Part shown: positions 13,648 through 20,837 of the stretch, piece by piece
Layout of the letters: each line of letters begins with the position of its first letter
Position numbering within the stretch: the first letter of the stretch is position 1
From: Clostridium sp. UBA1056
Lineage (GTDB): Bacteria > Bacillota > Clostridia > Clostridiales > Clostridiaceae
Length of the DNA: 20,837 nt
NCBI GenBank assembly: GCA_002316385.1
Contig: DCDL01000010.1
Span: 19,036 to 39,872 of the forward strand
Direction: 5' to 3'
The notes under the pieces: model-generated
What the model was told of the DNA's origin: nothing
What the model saw: the letters and a program-made list of their open reading frames with translations, nothing else
Databases searched by the model: none
Translations under genes and position numbers: made by a program

Positions 13648-15330
13648 ATGAAAAGCAAAAAAATATTGGCATCTTTATTAGCATTATCTATGATAACATC
13701 CGTTGCTTTAGTAGGTTGTGGTAATAAGGAAGAATCAGGAAATGGTGCTGCATCTGAAGGAATGGACAAGGATCAGTATCTTAACGTAGCATTAAAGGAA
13801 GAACCTAAAACAATTGATCAATCTAAATCAAGTGATGCATACTCTTCAGAAATTCTTGCTAACTGTCAAGAAGCTTTAACAAGAATTGTACAAGATGAAA
13901 CTGGTAAAGATAAAGTTGAACCAGGTATGGCTGAAAGCTGGGAAGCTTCAGAGGATAAGACAGTTTGGACATTTAAGTTAAGAGATGCTAAATGGAGTGA
14001 TGGACAAGTAATAACTGCAAAGGATTTTGTTTATGGTATTACAAGAACACTAGATCAAAATACTGCATCACAAAATGCATTCCTACTATATCCAATCAAA
14101 AATGCTGAAGAATTTAACAATGGTGAAGCTAAAGCTGAAGAATTAGGAGTTAAGGCTATAGATGATAAGACACTAGAATTTACATTAAAATCACCATGTC
14201 CATACTTCCTTGAATTGACATACTATAAAGTAATGCAACCACAAAGACAAGATATAGTAGAACAACACGGTGATAAATATGGTTCAGAAGCAGATGCTAT
14301 GATGTATTCAGGACCATTTGTAATTTCTGAATGGGTTCATAATAATAAAGTTGAATTTACTAAGAATCCTGAATATTGGGATGCTGAAAATGTAAAACTA
14401 GAAAAAGCTACAATGAAAATAATAAAAGACGAAAATGCTAGAATGAATGAATTATATAATGGTTCATTAGATATCGCTACTGTAGTTAAACCAGAGTGGA
14501 TAGAAAAATTTAATTCAACTGGTAATTATGAAGCTAAAAAAGAGTATGAGGGTGCAATTACTTATACTTTCTTTAACCAAAATAATAAACTATTTAGCAA
14601 TGCCAAGGTAAGAAAAGCATTCATAATAGCTGAAGATAGAGAAAATAAAATTAAGACTCTAAGAAAAGGTCTTGGAGAAGAAGCATTATCTTTCGTACCT
14701 CCAAAAGTAAAAATAGGTGGCGAAGAGTATAGAGAGAAGGCTAATGATCTTCCAGTTAAAGATCTTATAGCTGAAAATCCAGATCCAAAGGCACTATTAA
14801 TAGAAGGAATGAAGGAATTAGGACTTGGAGAAGACCCATCAACTATAACTATTAAATACTTACAATCAGGTACAGATTCAGTAGCCAAAGAATATGCTGA
14901 ATTCCAACAACAAGTTTATCAAGAAAAGCTTGGAATAAATGTAAACGTTGATTATGTTGAATGGGCACAATTCCAAACTAGAACTGATAATCTGGAATAT
15001 GAAATAGCTGGTATGGCTTGGAGTGGAGATTATAATGATCCTAATGCATATCTTAATTTTTGGGTGACTGGAACTAATACTGTACCAACAGGTTGGTCAA
15101 ATCCTAAATATGATGAGATTATAGCTAAAGCAGCACAAACTGTCGATATGGAAGAAAGAGCTAAGTTATTTAAAGAAGCAGAAAGAATCTTATTATATGA
15201 GGATGGAGTTATAAGTCCAGAAGCTTGGAGATTTAAAAATATTTATGTAGGAAAGTATGTTAAAAACTATAATTATCCAATGTTTGGAACAATTGATTTG
15301 AAATACACTTATACATCAGGAAGAGAGTAA
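13648..15330 (+). CDS. oppA: oligopeptide-binding lipoprotein OppA, copy 2
   Basis: A second SBP family 5 receptor of 560 residues. The signal peptide ends in the lipobox ALVGC (Cys24). After it comes GNKEESGNGAASEGMDKDQY, identical to copy 3 and unlike copy 1. The core signature around 97-130 and the C-terminal WSGDYNDPNAYLNFW and GWSNPKYDE segments are intact. Differences from both other tandem copies cluster in likely ligand-facing parts. Examples are TASQNAFLL for TASPYAFLL, SLDIATVVKPEW for the -AAVSKPEW form, and NAYLNFW for NTYLDLW, so its peptide preference may differ. AAGGGGG precedes the ATG with the same spacing as in copies 1 and 3. Its terminator copies that of oppA1. It is probably used by the same OppBCDF. 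Confidence 0.93.
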   Translation: MKSKKILASLLALSMITSVALVGCGNKEESGNGAASEGMDKDQYLNVALKEEPKTIDQSKSSDAYSSEILANCQEALTRIVQDETGKDKVEPGMAESWEASEDKTVWTFKLRDAKWSDGQVITAKDFVYGITRTLDQNTASQNAFLLYPIKNAEEFNNGEAKAEELGVKAIDDKTLEFTLKSPCPYFLELTYYKVMQPQRQDIVEQHGDKYGSEADAMMYSGPFVISEWVHNNKVEFTKNPEYWDAENVKLEKATMKIIKDENARMNELYNGSLDIATVVKPEWIEKFNSTGNYEAKKEYEGAITYTFFNQNNKLFSNAKVRKAFIIAEDRENKIKTLRKGLGEEALSFVPPKVKIGGEEYREKANDLPVKDLIAENPDPKALLIEGMKELGLGEDPSTITIKYLQSGTDSVAKEYAEFQQQVYQEKLGINVNVDYVEWAQFQTRTDNLEYEIAGMAWSGDYNDPNAYLNFWVTGTNTVPTGWSNPKYDEIIAKAAQTVDMEERAKLFKEAERILLYEDGVISPEAWRFKNIYVGKYVKNYNYPMFGTIDLKYTYTSGRE

Positions 15331-15346
15331 TATTAATATAAAAATG

Positions 15347-15389
15347 ATAAAAGAGTAAAGTATTGAGCTTTACTCTTTTATTATTTTTA
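15347..15389 (+). terminator. intrinsic terminator of oppA2
   Basis: A 14-bp stem (15347-15360 with 15368-15381) with 7-nt loop TATTGAG is followed by TATTTTTAT. The stem sequence is the same as behind oppA1. Only loop bases differ. Confidence 0.88.
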
Positions 15390-16178
15390 TATTTAGAATT
15401 ATGTGTATAGGCAAAGATCTTGAAAATCATATCATTTTATATTATCTATAGTATCTTATCATATTACAACTATTATAGTAACTATTCAGTTACTCATATT
15501 AATTTTGAAATATATACATAAAAATAACAACATTCTTTCAAAAAGTAATTATATTTATTCCAGTTTTTAATTACCTGTTGAGAATAATCAATATTCTAGA
15601 GGTTTTTATGTTCTTGTATCATTGATCCATTGGTACTAATAGATTTGAGGCTCCTAGATAAACCGGTATTTTTATATGATTTATATTAAGGGTGAAATAT
15701 ATTTACATAAAAAATTATCCTTTATTGTAAAATGATTTATCCAATTTACAATAAGGGATAACTTTTAAACCTATGTATGAAAAAATGAGGTGAAACACCT
15801 CAGTTAGCGAAGCTTTTTAGACAAACGTTGAATCAAATGGATTTTAAGTAAATATTGAATTTAAACAATCTAAAGCATTTTTACTTTAATTTCTTACTGT
15901 TGATACATAACCAGGAATTCTATTAAAAATCGTGTAACCTACTTTACCATTAGCTTTTTTAAGACAGGCTTCATACTATCAAAGATAGATGTAAATGGAA
16001 GAAGTTTTTTATTAATCTAATAATAGCACTAACCTTAATTTATTTTAATAGGTGAATAGTTACTTATTATAATCAAAATGAAGGAAATTATATATTAACA
16101 TGCAATAATGAATGAAGTGATTGTATATATTGTAAAATATGTATAATTGTTAGTGAAATTACTAGTAAAATGTATTTC
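15390..16178. other. spacer between oppA2 and the oppA3 upstream block
   Basis: About 790 bp with no intact gene. Roughly the first 75 bp match the oppA1 downstream DNA. Beyond lie a 57-bp hairpin-forming inverted repeat (15710-15766), a compact hairpin TGAGGTG-AAA-CACCTCA (15786-15802), and a minus-strand open stretch of 29 codons (15886-15975) ending IFNRIPGYVSTVRN, without a start. These look like debris of one or more lost genes with their terminator. Confidence 0.5.
15710..15766. repeat. 22-bp imperfect inverted repeat forming a hairpin
   Basis: The arms 15710-15731 and 15745-15766 pair over 22 positions with one mismatch and one G-U. They are built around TTATCC-TTATTGTAAA and its complement, with a 13-nt loop. 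The right arm ends in TTTT. It could be an orphan terminator from a decayed gene or the palindromic core of a small mobile element. Confidence 0.5.
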
Positions 16179-16549
16179 AATATACAAAAAATTCATATAA
16201 ATTAATAGCGAAATTCGTATTACGAATTTCGACAAATAATGAATAAAAATGCGATTTAGAAAGAAAGATGATGAAAAATGAAGAAAAAAATTAAGAAAAA
16301 TAATAAATAATTAAAAAAATAAATTAAAATTTAAAAAAATATCAGATTAATATTTAAAAAAAGACTTTTGAAGATATTTTAGTTCGATATTTGTTTAATT
16401 ATAATAGAAAAAGTCGAATTTGAGCAATCTTATAAATATTCAGATAATAGGTATTGCAATCGCAAAAATGTTAATATATAATAAATTTAAATCAAATAGA
16501 TATGTGCTTATGTCTATTATTATTGATGGTTAATGAAGGGGGATTATTC
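16179..16549 (+). repeat. oppA upstream block, copy 2 (homologous to 13302-13647)
   Basis: This 371-bp stretch aligns with the oppA2 upstream block. It is slightly longer, partly because of an inserted dyad CGAAATTCGTA/TACGAATTTCG (16209-16219, 16221-16231) where the oppA2 block has only a degenerate CAAATTTCGACGAATTG. The A-rich repeat tract is shorter here. Confidence 0.85.
16377..16418 (+). promoter_or_regulatory. promoter region of oppA3 with a TTCGA/TCGAA dyad
   Basis: TATAAT (16400-16405) lies 17 nt after TTTTAG (16377-16382). TTCGAT at 16383 and AGTCGAA at 16412-16418 flank the -10 exactly as at oppA2. The boxes are conserved while the spacer between them has diverged in several positions, which supports function. 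Confidence 0.45.
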
Positions 16550-18232
16550 ATGAAAAGCAAAAAAATATTGTCGTCTTTATTAGCATTATCTATGGTAACA
16601 TCCGTTGCTTTAGTAGGTTGTGGTAATAAGGAAGAATCAGGAAATGGTGCTGCATCTGAAGGAATGGACAAGGATCAGTATCTTAACTTAGAATTAAGAG
16701 CAGAGCCAAAAACAATTGACCAATCTAAATCAAGTGATTTATATTCTTCACAAGTTCTTGCTAACTCTCAAGAAGCATTAACAAGAATTATACAAGATGA
16801 AAATGGAAAAGATAAGATTGAACCAGGTATAGCAGAAAGTTGGAAAGCTTCAGAGGATAAAACAGTTTGGACATTTAAGTTAAGAGATGCTAAGTGGAGT
16901 GATGGACAAGCAATAACTGCAAAGGACTTTGTTTATGGTATTACAAGAACATTAGATCAAAATACTGCATCACCATATGCATTTCTACTGTATCCAATCA
17001 AAAATGCTGAAGAATTCAACTCTGGAAAAGTTAAAGCTGAAGAGTTAGGAGTTAAGGCTATAGATGATAAGACACTAGAATTTACATTAAAATCACCATG
17101 TGCATACTTCCTTGACTTGACATACTTTAAAGTAATGCAACCACAAAGACAAGATATAGTAGAACAACATGGTGACAGGTATGGTTCAGAAGCCAATACT
17201 ATGATGTATAGTGGACCATTTGTAATTTCTGAATGGGTTCATAATAATAAAGTTGAATTTACTAAGAATCCTGAATATTGGGATGCTGAAAATGTAAAAC
17301 TAGAAAAAGCTACAATGAAAATCATAAAAGATGAAAATGCTAGAATGAATGAATTATATAATGGTTCTTTAGATATGGCTGCAGTATCTAAACCAGAGTG
17401 GATAGAAAAACTTGATGCAACTGGTCAATATGAAGCTAAAAAGGGGTATGATAGTTCAACTACTTATACTTTCTTTAACCAAAATGACAAACTATTTAGC
17501 AATGCTAAGGTAAGAAAAGCCTTCATAATAGCTGAAGATAGAGAAAATAAAATTAAGACTCTAAGAAAAGGTCTTGGAGAACCAGCATTATCTTTCGTAC
17601 CTCCAAAAGTACAAATAGGTGGAGAAGAGTATAGAGATAAGGTTAAAGATCTTCCAATTAAAAATCTTATGGATGAAAATCCAGATCCAAAGGCTTTATT
17701 AATAGAAGGAATGAAAGAATTAGGACTTGGAGAAGATCCATCAACTATAACTATTAAATACTTACAATCAGGTACAGATTCAGTAGCTAAAGAGTATGCT
17801 GAATTCCAACAACAAGTTTATCAAGAAAAGCTTGGAATAAATGTAGGCGTTGAATATGTTGAATGGGCACAATTCCAAACTAGAACTGATGATATGGATT
17901 ATCAAGTTGCTGGTATGGCATGGTCTGGAGATTATAATGATCCTAACACATATCTTGATTTATGGATGAGTGGAGCTGGTGTTGTACCAACAGGTTGGTC
18001 AAATCCTAAATATGATGAACTTTTAACTAAAGCATCACAAACTGTCGATCCAGCAGAAAGAACTGAGTTATTTAAAGAGGCAGAAAGAATCTTATTATAT
18101 GAAGATGGAGTTATAAGTCCGGAAGCTTGGAGATTTAAAAATACTTATGTAGGAAAGTATGTTAAAAACTATAGTGCTCCATTATTTGGAACAATTGATT
18201 TGAAATACACTTATACATCAGGAAGAAAATAG
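16550..18232 (+). CDS. oppA: oligopeptide-binding lipoprotein OppA, copy 3
   Basis: A third SBP family 5 receptor of 560 residues from the ATG at 16550. An in-frame ATG 16 codons upstream would put the SD AAGGGGG inside the coding region and break the lipoprotein signal, so it is rejected. The signal peptide ends in ALVGC (Cys24) and the linker equals that of copy 2. Core and C-terminal SBP motifs are intact (WSGDYNDPNTYLDLW, GWSNPKYDE). At several positions it agrees with copy 1 against copy 2 (TASPYAFLL, HGDRYGSEANTM, NTYLDLW), a mosaic pattern suggesting exchange among copies. It has an unrelated 3' flank and its own terminator. It converges on the fourth oppA gene. Confidence 0.93.
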   Translation: MKSKKILSSLLALSMVTSVALVGCGNKEESGNGAASEGMDKDQYLNLELRAEPKTIDQSKSSDLYSSQVLANSQEALTRIIQDENGKDKIEPGIAESWKASEDKTVWTFKLRDAKWSDGQAITAKDFVYGITRTLDQNTASPYAFLLYPIKNAEEFNSGKVKAEELGVKAIDDKTLEFTLKSPCAYFLDLTYFKVMQPQRQDIVEQHGDRYGSEANTMMYSGPFVISEWVHNNKVEFTKNPEYWDAENVKLEKATMKIIKDENARMNELYNGSLDMAAVSKPEWIEKLDATGQYEAKKGYDSSTTYTFFNQNDKLFSNAKVRKAFIIAEDRENKIKTLRKGLGEPALSFVPPKVQIGGEEYRDKVKDLPIKNLMDENPDPKALLIEGMKELGLGEDPSTITIKYLQSGTDSVAKEYAEFQQQVYQEKLGINVGVEYVEWAQFQTRTDDMDYQVAGMAWSGDYNDPNTYLDLWMSGAGVVPTGWSNPKYDELLTKASQTVDPAERTELFKEAERILLYEDGVISPEAWRFKNTYVGKYVKNYSAPLFGTIDLKYTYTSGRK

Positions 18233-18257
18233 TATAAAATATTCTTAGAATAATATT

Positions 18258-18304
18258 AGTGCTCCTTAAAATATTTATTATAGATATTTTAAGGAGCACT
18301 TTTA
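18258..18304 (+). terminator. intrinsic terminator of oppA3
   Basis: A perfect 17-bp stem (18258-18274 with 18284-18300, core AGTGCTCCTTAAAATAT) has a 9-nt loop and ends in TTTTA. It is unrelated to the terminators of copies 1 and 2. Confidence 0.85.
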
Positions 18305-18404
18305 TAGAATCTACTATAGAGGGTGTATAGATTAATAGTGAAGATATACTTTTATATAACAATAGAAGTTATAAAAATTGATAGAAAAATAATAAAATAG
18401 TAAG

Positions 18405-18447
18405 GACTATATAAGAATTCTTTAGAAATTTTTATATAGTCTTTTTT
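18405..18447. terminator. second hairpin between the converging oppA3 and oppA4 genes
   Basis: GACTATATAA (18405-18414) pairs with 18432-18441 and is followed on the plus strand by six T. It is 29 nt beyond the oppA4 stop, so in the minus direction it could also stop oppA4 transcripts, although the T-run on that side is weak. Confidence 0.65.
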
Positions 18448-18475
18448 ATATAGTTTTGTAAAAAGTTTATTGATT

Positions 18476-20152
18476 TTATTCTCTACCTTGTGTATAAACT
18501 GTTTTTAAATCTAAGTTTCCAAAAACAGGAGATGTGTAGTTCTTAACATAATTACGAACATAAGTATTTTTAAATCTCCATGCAGTTGGACTTATAGCAG
18601 CATCTTCGTAAATAAAAATCTTTTCAGCTTCTTGGAATAATTTCTTTCTTTCTTCTGGGTCATTTGTGGTCATGGCCTTTTTAATTAATTCATCATATTT
18701 CTCATTTTTCCAACCTGTTTTAACAGAAGCTCTATCACTCATGTACATATCAAAATAAGTTAGTGGATCATTATAGTCTGCAGTAACTGACGCACCAGCT
18801 AACTCAAAGTCCATGTCATCTGTTTTTTCTAGGAATGTTGCCCACTCAACATAGTCTACATTAATGTTTATCCCTAATTTTTCAGTAAAATTTTGTTGAT
18901 CAAACTCTGCCCTTTCTTTAGCGGTGGAATCGGTTCCTCCTTCAAGTAGTTTGATAGTATGTTTTGAAGGGTCTGGATCTAAACCTTCTTCTTTTAAACC
19001 TTCAATAAATAAAGCTTTAGGATCTGGATTTTCTTTCTTAAGTTCAGTTACAGGTTGGAAATCAGTAACTTTTCTAAACTCATCGTCACCAACTTTAACT
19101 GATGGTGGAACCCAAGCTGTAGCAGGCTCTGCTAATCCTCTCTGTGCAATTTTAATTGTTCCTTCACGATCCTTAGCGATAAGAAAAGCTTTTCTTATTT
19201 TAGCATTTTTGAAATATTTATTTTCATGGTTGAAGAAATTATAGGTAGCGGAAGTATCATAACCTTTTTTAACTTCGAATTGGCCAGTTTTATCAAGTTG
19301 TTCTATCCACTCTGGTTTAGATACAGTACCTAGATCTAATGAGCCGTTATATATTTCATTCATTCTAGCATTTTCATCTTTTATGATTTTCATTGTAGCT
19401 TTTTCTAGTTTTACATTTTCAGCATCCCAATATTCAGGGTTTTTTACTAATTCAATTTTATTGTTATGCACCCACTCTGAAATTTTAAATGGGCCAGCAT
19501 AGACTAAAGTATCTGCTTCTGAGCCGTGCTTATCTCCATGCTTCTCAACTATGTCTTTTCTTTGAGGTTCCATGATTTTTGAATAAGTCATGTTTAAAAA
19601 ATATGCACAAGGTGCTTTTAATGTAAATTCTAGTGTCTTATCATCTATAGCCTTAACTCCCAATTCTTCAGCTTTAGCCTTTCCAGAGTTGAATTCTTCA
19701 GCATTTTTTATTGGGAAAAGTAAGTATGCCATTTCTGAAGCAGTATTTCCATCTAATGTTCTTGTAATGCCATAAACAAATTGTTCTGCAGTTACTGGTT
19801 GGCCATCACTCCATTTAGTATCTCTTAATTTAAATGTCCAAGTTAAACCATCTTCAGATTGCTTCCACTCCTTAGCTATCCCTTCCTTAACTACATCATT
19901 ACCATTATCATCGACACCTAATCTTGTTAACGCTTCCTGAATATTGGTATGGACGTAAGAAGTATAAATGTCATAAGCTTTTGCAGGGTCTAAGCTTTTT
20001 GGCTCGTTAAGCAGTACTACATTAAGAAATTGATCTTTATCAATGCCGCCTTCTTTACTTTGATCAGAATCTTTTGACTTACCACATCCAAGGAATAAAC
20101 TAGATGCTATGGATAGAGTAAGAATGCAAGCTAAAATTTTTTTACTTTTCAT
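18476..20152 (-). CDS. oppA: oligopeptide-binding lipoprotein OppA, divergent inverted copy 4
   Basis: A fourth SBP family 5 receptor, 558 residues, on the opposite strand. The signal peptide MKSKKILACILTLSIASSLF ends at the lipobox FLGC (Cys23). It has a shorter linker and clear divergence from copies 1-3 in the N-lobe (NEPKSLDPAKAYDIYTSYVH). Its C-lobe has ADYNDPLTYFDMY instead of GDYNDPNTYLDLW and KTGWKNEKYDE instead of PTGWSNPKYDE. The middle region is almost identical to copy 1 down to synonymous sites. AGGGGG (20161-20166) lies 8 nt before the ATG. It has its own leader and candidate promoter. It most likely serves the same OppBCDF with a different ligand range. Inversion relative to the other copies limits deletion but not gene conversion. 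Confidence 0.92.
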   Translation of the reverse strand: MKSKKILACILTLSIASSLFLGCGKSKDSDQSKEGGIDKDQFLNVVLLNEPKSLDPAKAYDIYTSYVHTNIQEALTRLGVDDNGNDVVKEGIAKEWKQSEDGLTWTFKLRDTKWSDGQPVTAEQFVYGITRTLDGNTASEMAYLLFPIKNAEEFNSGKAKAEELGVKAIDDKTLEFTLKAPCAYFLNMTYSKIMEPQRKDIVEKHGDKHGSEADTLVYAGPFKISEWVHNNKIELVKNPEYWDAENVKLEKATMKIIKDENARMNEIYNGSLDLGTVSKPEWIEQLDKTGQFEVKKGYDTSATYNFFNHENKYFKNAKIRKAFLIAKDREGTIKIAQRGLAEPATAWVPPSVKVGDDEFRKVTDFQPVTELKKENPDPKALFIEGLKEEGLDPDPSKHTIKLLEGGTDSTAKERAEFDQQNFTEKLGININVDYVEWATFLEKTDDMDFELAGASVTADYNDPLTYFDMYMSDRASVKTGWKNEKYDELIKKAMTTNDPEERKKLFQEAEKIFIYEDAAISPTAWRFKNTYVRNYVKNYTSPVFGNLDLKTVYTQGRE

Positions 20153-20187
20153 AAATATTTCCCCCTATTTATATTTATAATATGAAA

Positions 20188-20207
20188 ATATTAGCAAAGG
20201 CTAATAT
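20188..20207 (-). promoter_or_regulatory. leader hairpin of oppA4
   Basis: ATATTAGC (20188-20195) and GCTAATAT (20200-20207) form a perfect 8-bp stem with a 4-nt loop, 21 nt upstream of the oppA4 SD in the minus-strand leader. It is unrelated in sequence to the oppA2/oppA3 leader hairpin. Confidence 0.4.
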
Positions 20208-20292
20208 AATTCCTGCTTGAAGAAGTATGTCATATTAATTAAGATGGAATATTATTAAAAGTTGTAAAAAATAATATAAGCTAAACTCAAAT

Positions 20293-20332
20293 TTTATAAT
20301 ATATCCAATTTATTAAATAAAATTCAGTCGAA
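20293..20332 (-). promoter_or_regulatory. candidate promoter of oppA4 with the shared AGTCGAA box
   Basis: On the minus strand TTTATT (20316-20321) and TATAAA (20293-20298) are 17 nt apart. The predicted leader of about 134 nt matches those of oppA2 and oppA3. AGTCGAA occurs at 20326-20332 (plus-strand text), just upstream of the -35. Confidence 0.35.
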
Positions 20333-20563
20333 GTTCATAAAAATCGTTTTCATGAACATGAAAGTAAGTAAAAATAATAGAAGTAGAATGAAAATAAATT
20401 CACATATATGATGAAGATAAAATTTAATATTTTAAATAAATTATATTATTATATAAATACTCATATAATAATACAGAAAATATTTCATGATAAAATAAAA
20501 ATACAGAATATTCATTACTTTATTTAATTATACATAATAAATTGTCAGATGTAAATATGCTTA

Positions 20564-20635
20564 TTTAAGTGAAAATATTTTATTTAAGTGAAAATATTTA
20601 ATTAAGATAAAAATATTTAATTTAAGTGAAAATAT
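20564..20635. repeat. four tandem 15-bp motifs at 19-20 bp spacing
   Basis: TTTAAGTGAAAATAT occurs at 20564, 20583 and 20621, with a degenerate unit (TTAAGATAAAAATAT) at about 20602. The spacing of 19-20 bp is about two helical turns, placing all units on one DNA face, as expected for an array of protein binding sites. Confidence 0.6.
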
Positions 20636-20820
20636 GTAATAAAATTTGTTTTTTAAATTTATTATATTGGCACTATATGGGGAAAAATTATACATTAATA
20701 AATTAAATAGAATTCACATAATACATGAATAAAAAAAAGCCTATGGTAAAAAATATAATTATTATATTTAGCCATCTTCAAAAAATAAATAAGTCAGAAT
20801 GCACGTCTATTTTGGGTTAT

Positions 20821-20837
20821 ACTGCGTCAACAGAACC
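20821..20837. mobile_element. possible terminal inverted repeat of an IS6-family element at the window edge
   Basis: Read on the minus strand, the last 17 bases are GGTTCTGTTGACGCAGT. The first ten equal the GGTTCTGTTG start of IS6-family terminal repeats (the IS257/IS1216 type). The match ends exactly at the window boundary. No transposase is visible next to it, so this is either a remnant end or the boundary of an element outside the window. Confidence 0.3.

Larger units (their letters stand above)
20333..20837. other. gene-poor AT-rich right end
   Basis: About 500 bp of very AT-rich DNA with no recognised gene. It holds a four-unit 19-20 bp tandem repeat (20564-20635) and an IS6-like terminal sequence at the edge. 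A plus-strand frame opens at an ATG at 20742 (MVKNIIIIFSHLQKINKSE) and runs off the window, but lacks an SD and is not recognised. Confidence 0.5.

Noticed and set aside
14562..14888. 108-aa frame antisense to oppA2, and similar antisense frames in oppA3, oppA4 and oppD
   Set aside because: They mirror highly conserved coding sequence on the other strand, lack an SD and have unusual Ser/Pro-rich composition. They are shadows of the real genes.
16502..16549. N-terminal extension of oppA copy 3
   Set aside because: It would precede the canonical lipoprotein signal peptide and include the AAGGGGG ribosome-binding site. Copies 1 and 2 start at the equivalent later ATG.
20564..20635. CRISPR array
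   Set aside because: The repeats are only about 15 bp and are separated by 4-5 bp, so there are no spacers of CRISPR size and no cas genes.

Overview
The window is AT-rich with purine-rich Shine-Dalgarno sites (AGGAGG, AAGGGGG) and reads like a chromosomal segment of a low-GC Firmicute, most likely a Clostridium sensu stricto species. The evidence is the DapH (acetylase-type) lysine pathway, the opp operon with several OppA lipoproteins, the codon usage and the A/T-dominated intergenic DNA. I see no rRNA, tRNA or CRISPR and no intact mobile element.

Region 1 (1-5650) is a lysine/diaminopimelate block. On the minus strand lie asd, dapA and dapB (from about 5543 down to 2725), and a separate minus-strand dapH at the left edge. 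Between dapH and dapB sits a plus-strand pair: a corrinoid adenosyltransferase (CobO/BtuR family) and a class I/II PLP aminotransferase. The aminotransferase could supply the N-acetyl-diaminopimelate transamination step. A bidirectional hairpin terminator separates it from dapB. The asd leader holds three alternating complementary arms, one of which covers the ribosome-binding site of a TTG start codon.

Region 2 (5650-10520) starts with about 950 bp without a clear gene. It carries a palindrome next to an extended -10 box, a very short Lys-rich reading frame and several hairpins. It is followed by a tight four-gene operon, oppB-oppC-oppD-oppF (two permeases, two ATPases), closed by a strong terminator.

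Region 3 (10520-20837) holds four oppA-type peptide-binding lipoprotein genes: three in tandem on the plus strand and a fourth, more divergent one facing them on the minus strand. Each is monocistronic, with its own leader and, where visible, its own terminator. The second and third share homologous upstream DNA, while the first and second share homologous downstream DNA, so the array is a mosaic of duplications. All four probably feed the single OppBCDF transporter. The intergenic spacers contain inverted repeats, palindromes, small coding remnants, a 19-20 bp tandem repeat, and an IS6-like terminal repeat at the extreme right edge.

The functional logic is lysine and cell-wall precursor synthesis beside a peptide-uptake system with a diversified set of receptors. 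The least explained items are the asd leader switch, the opp leader and the recombining oppA family.
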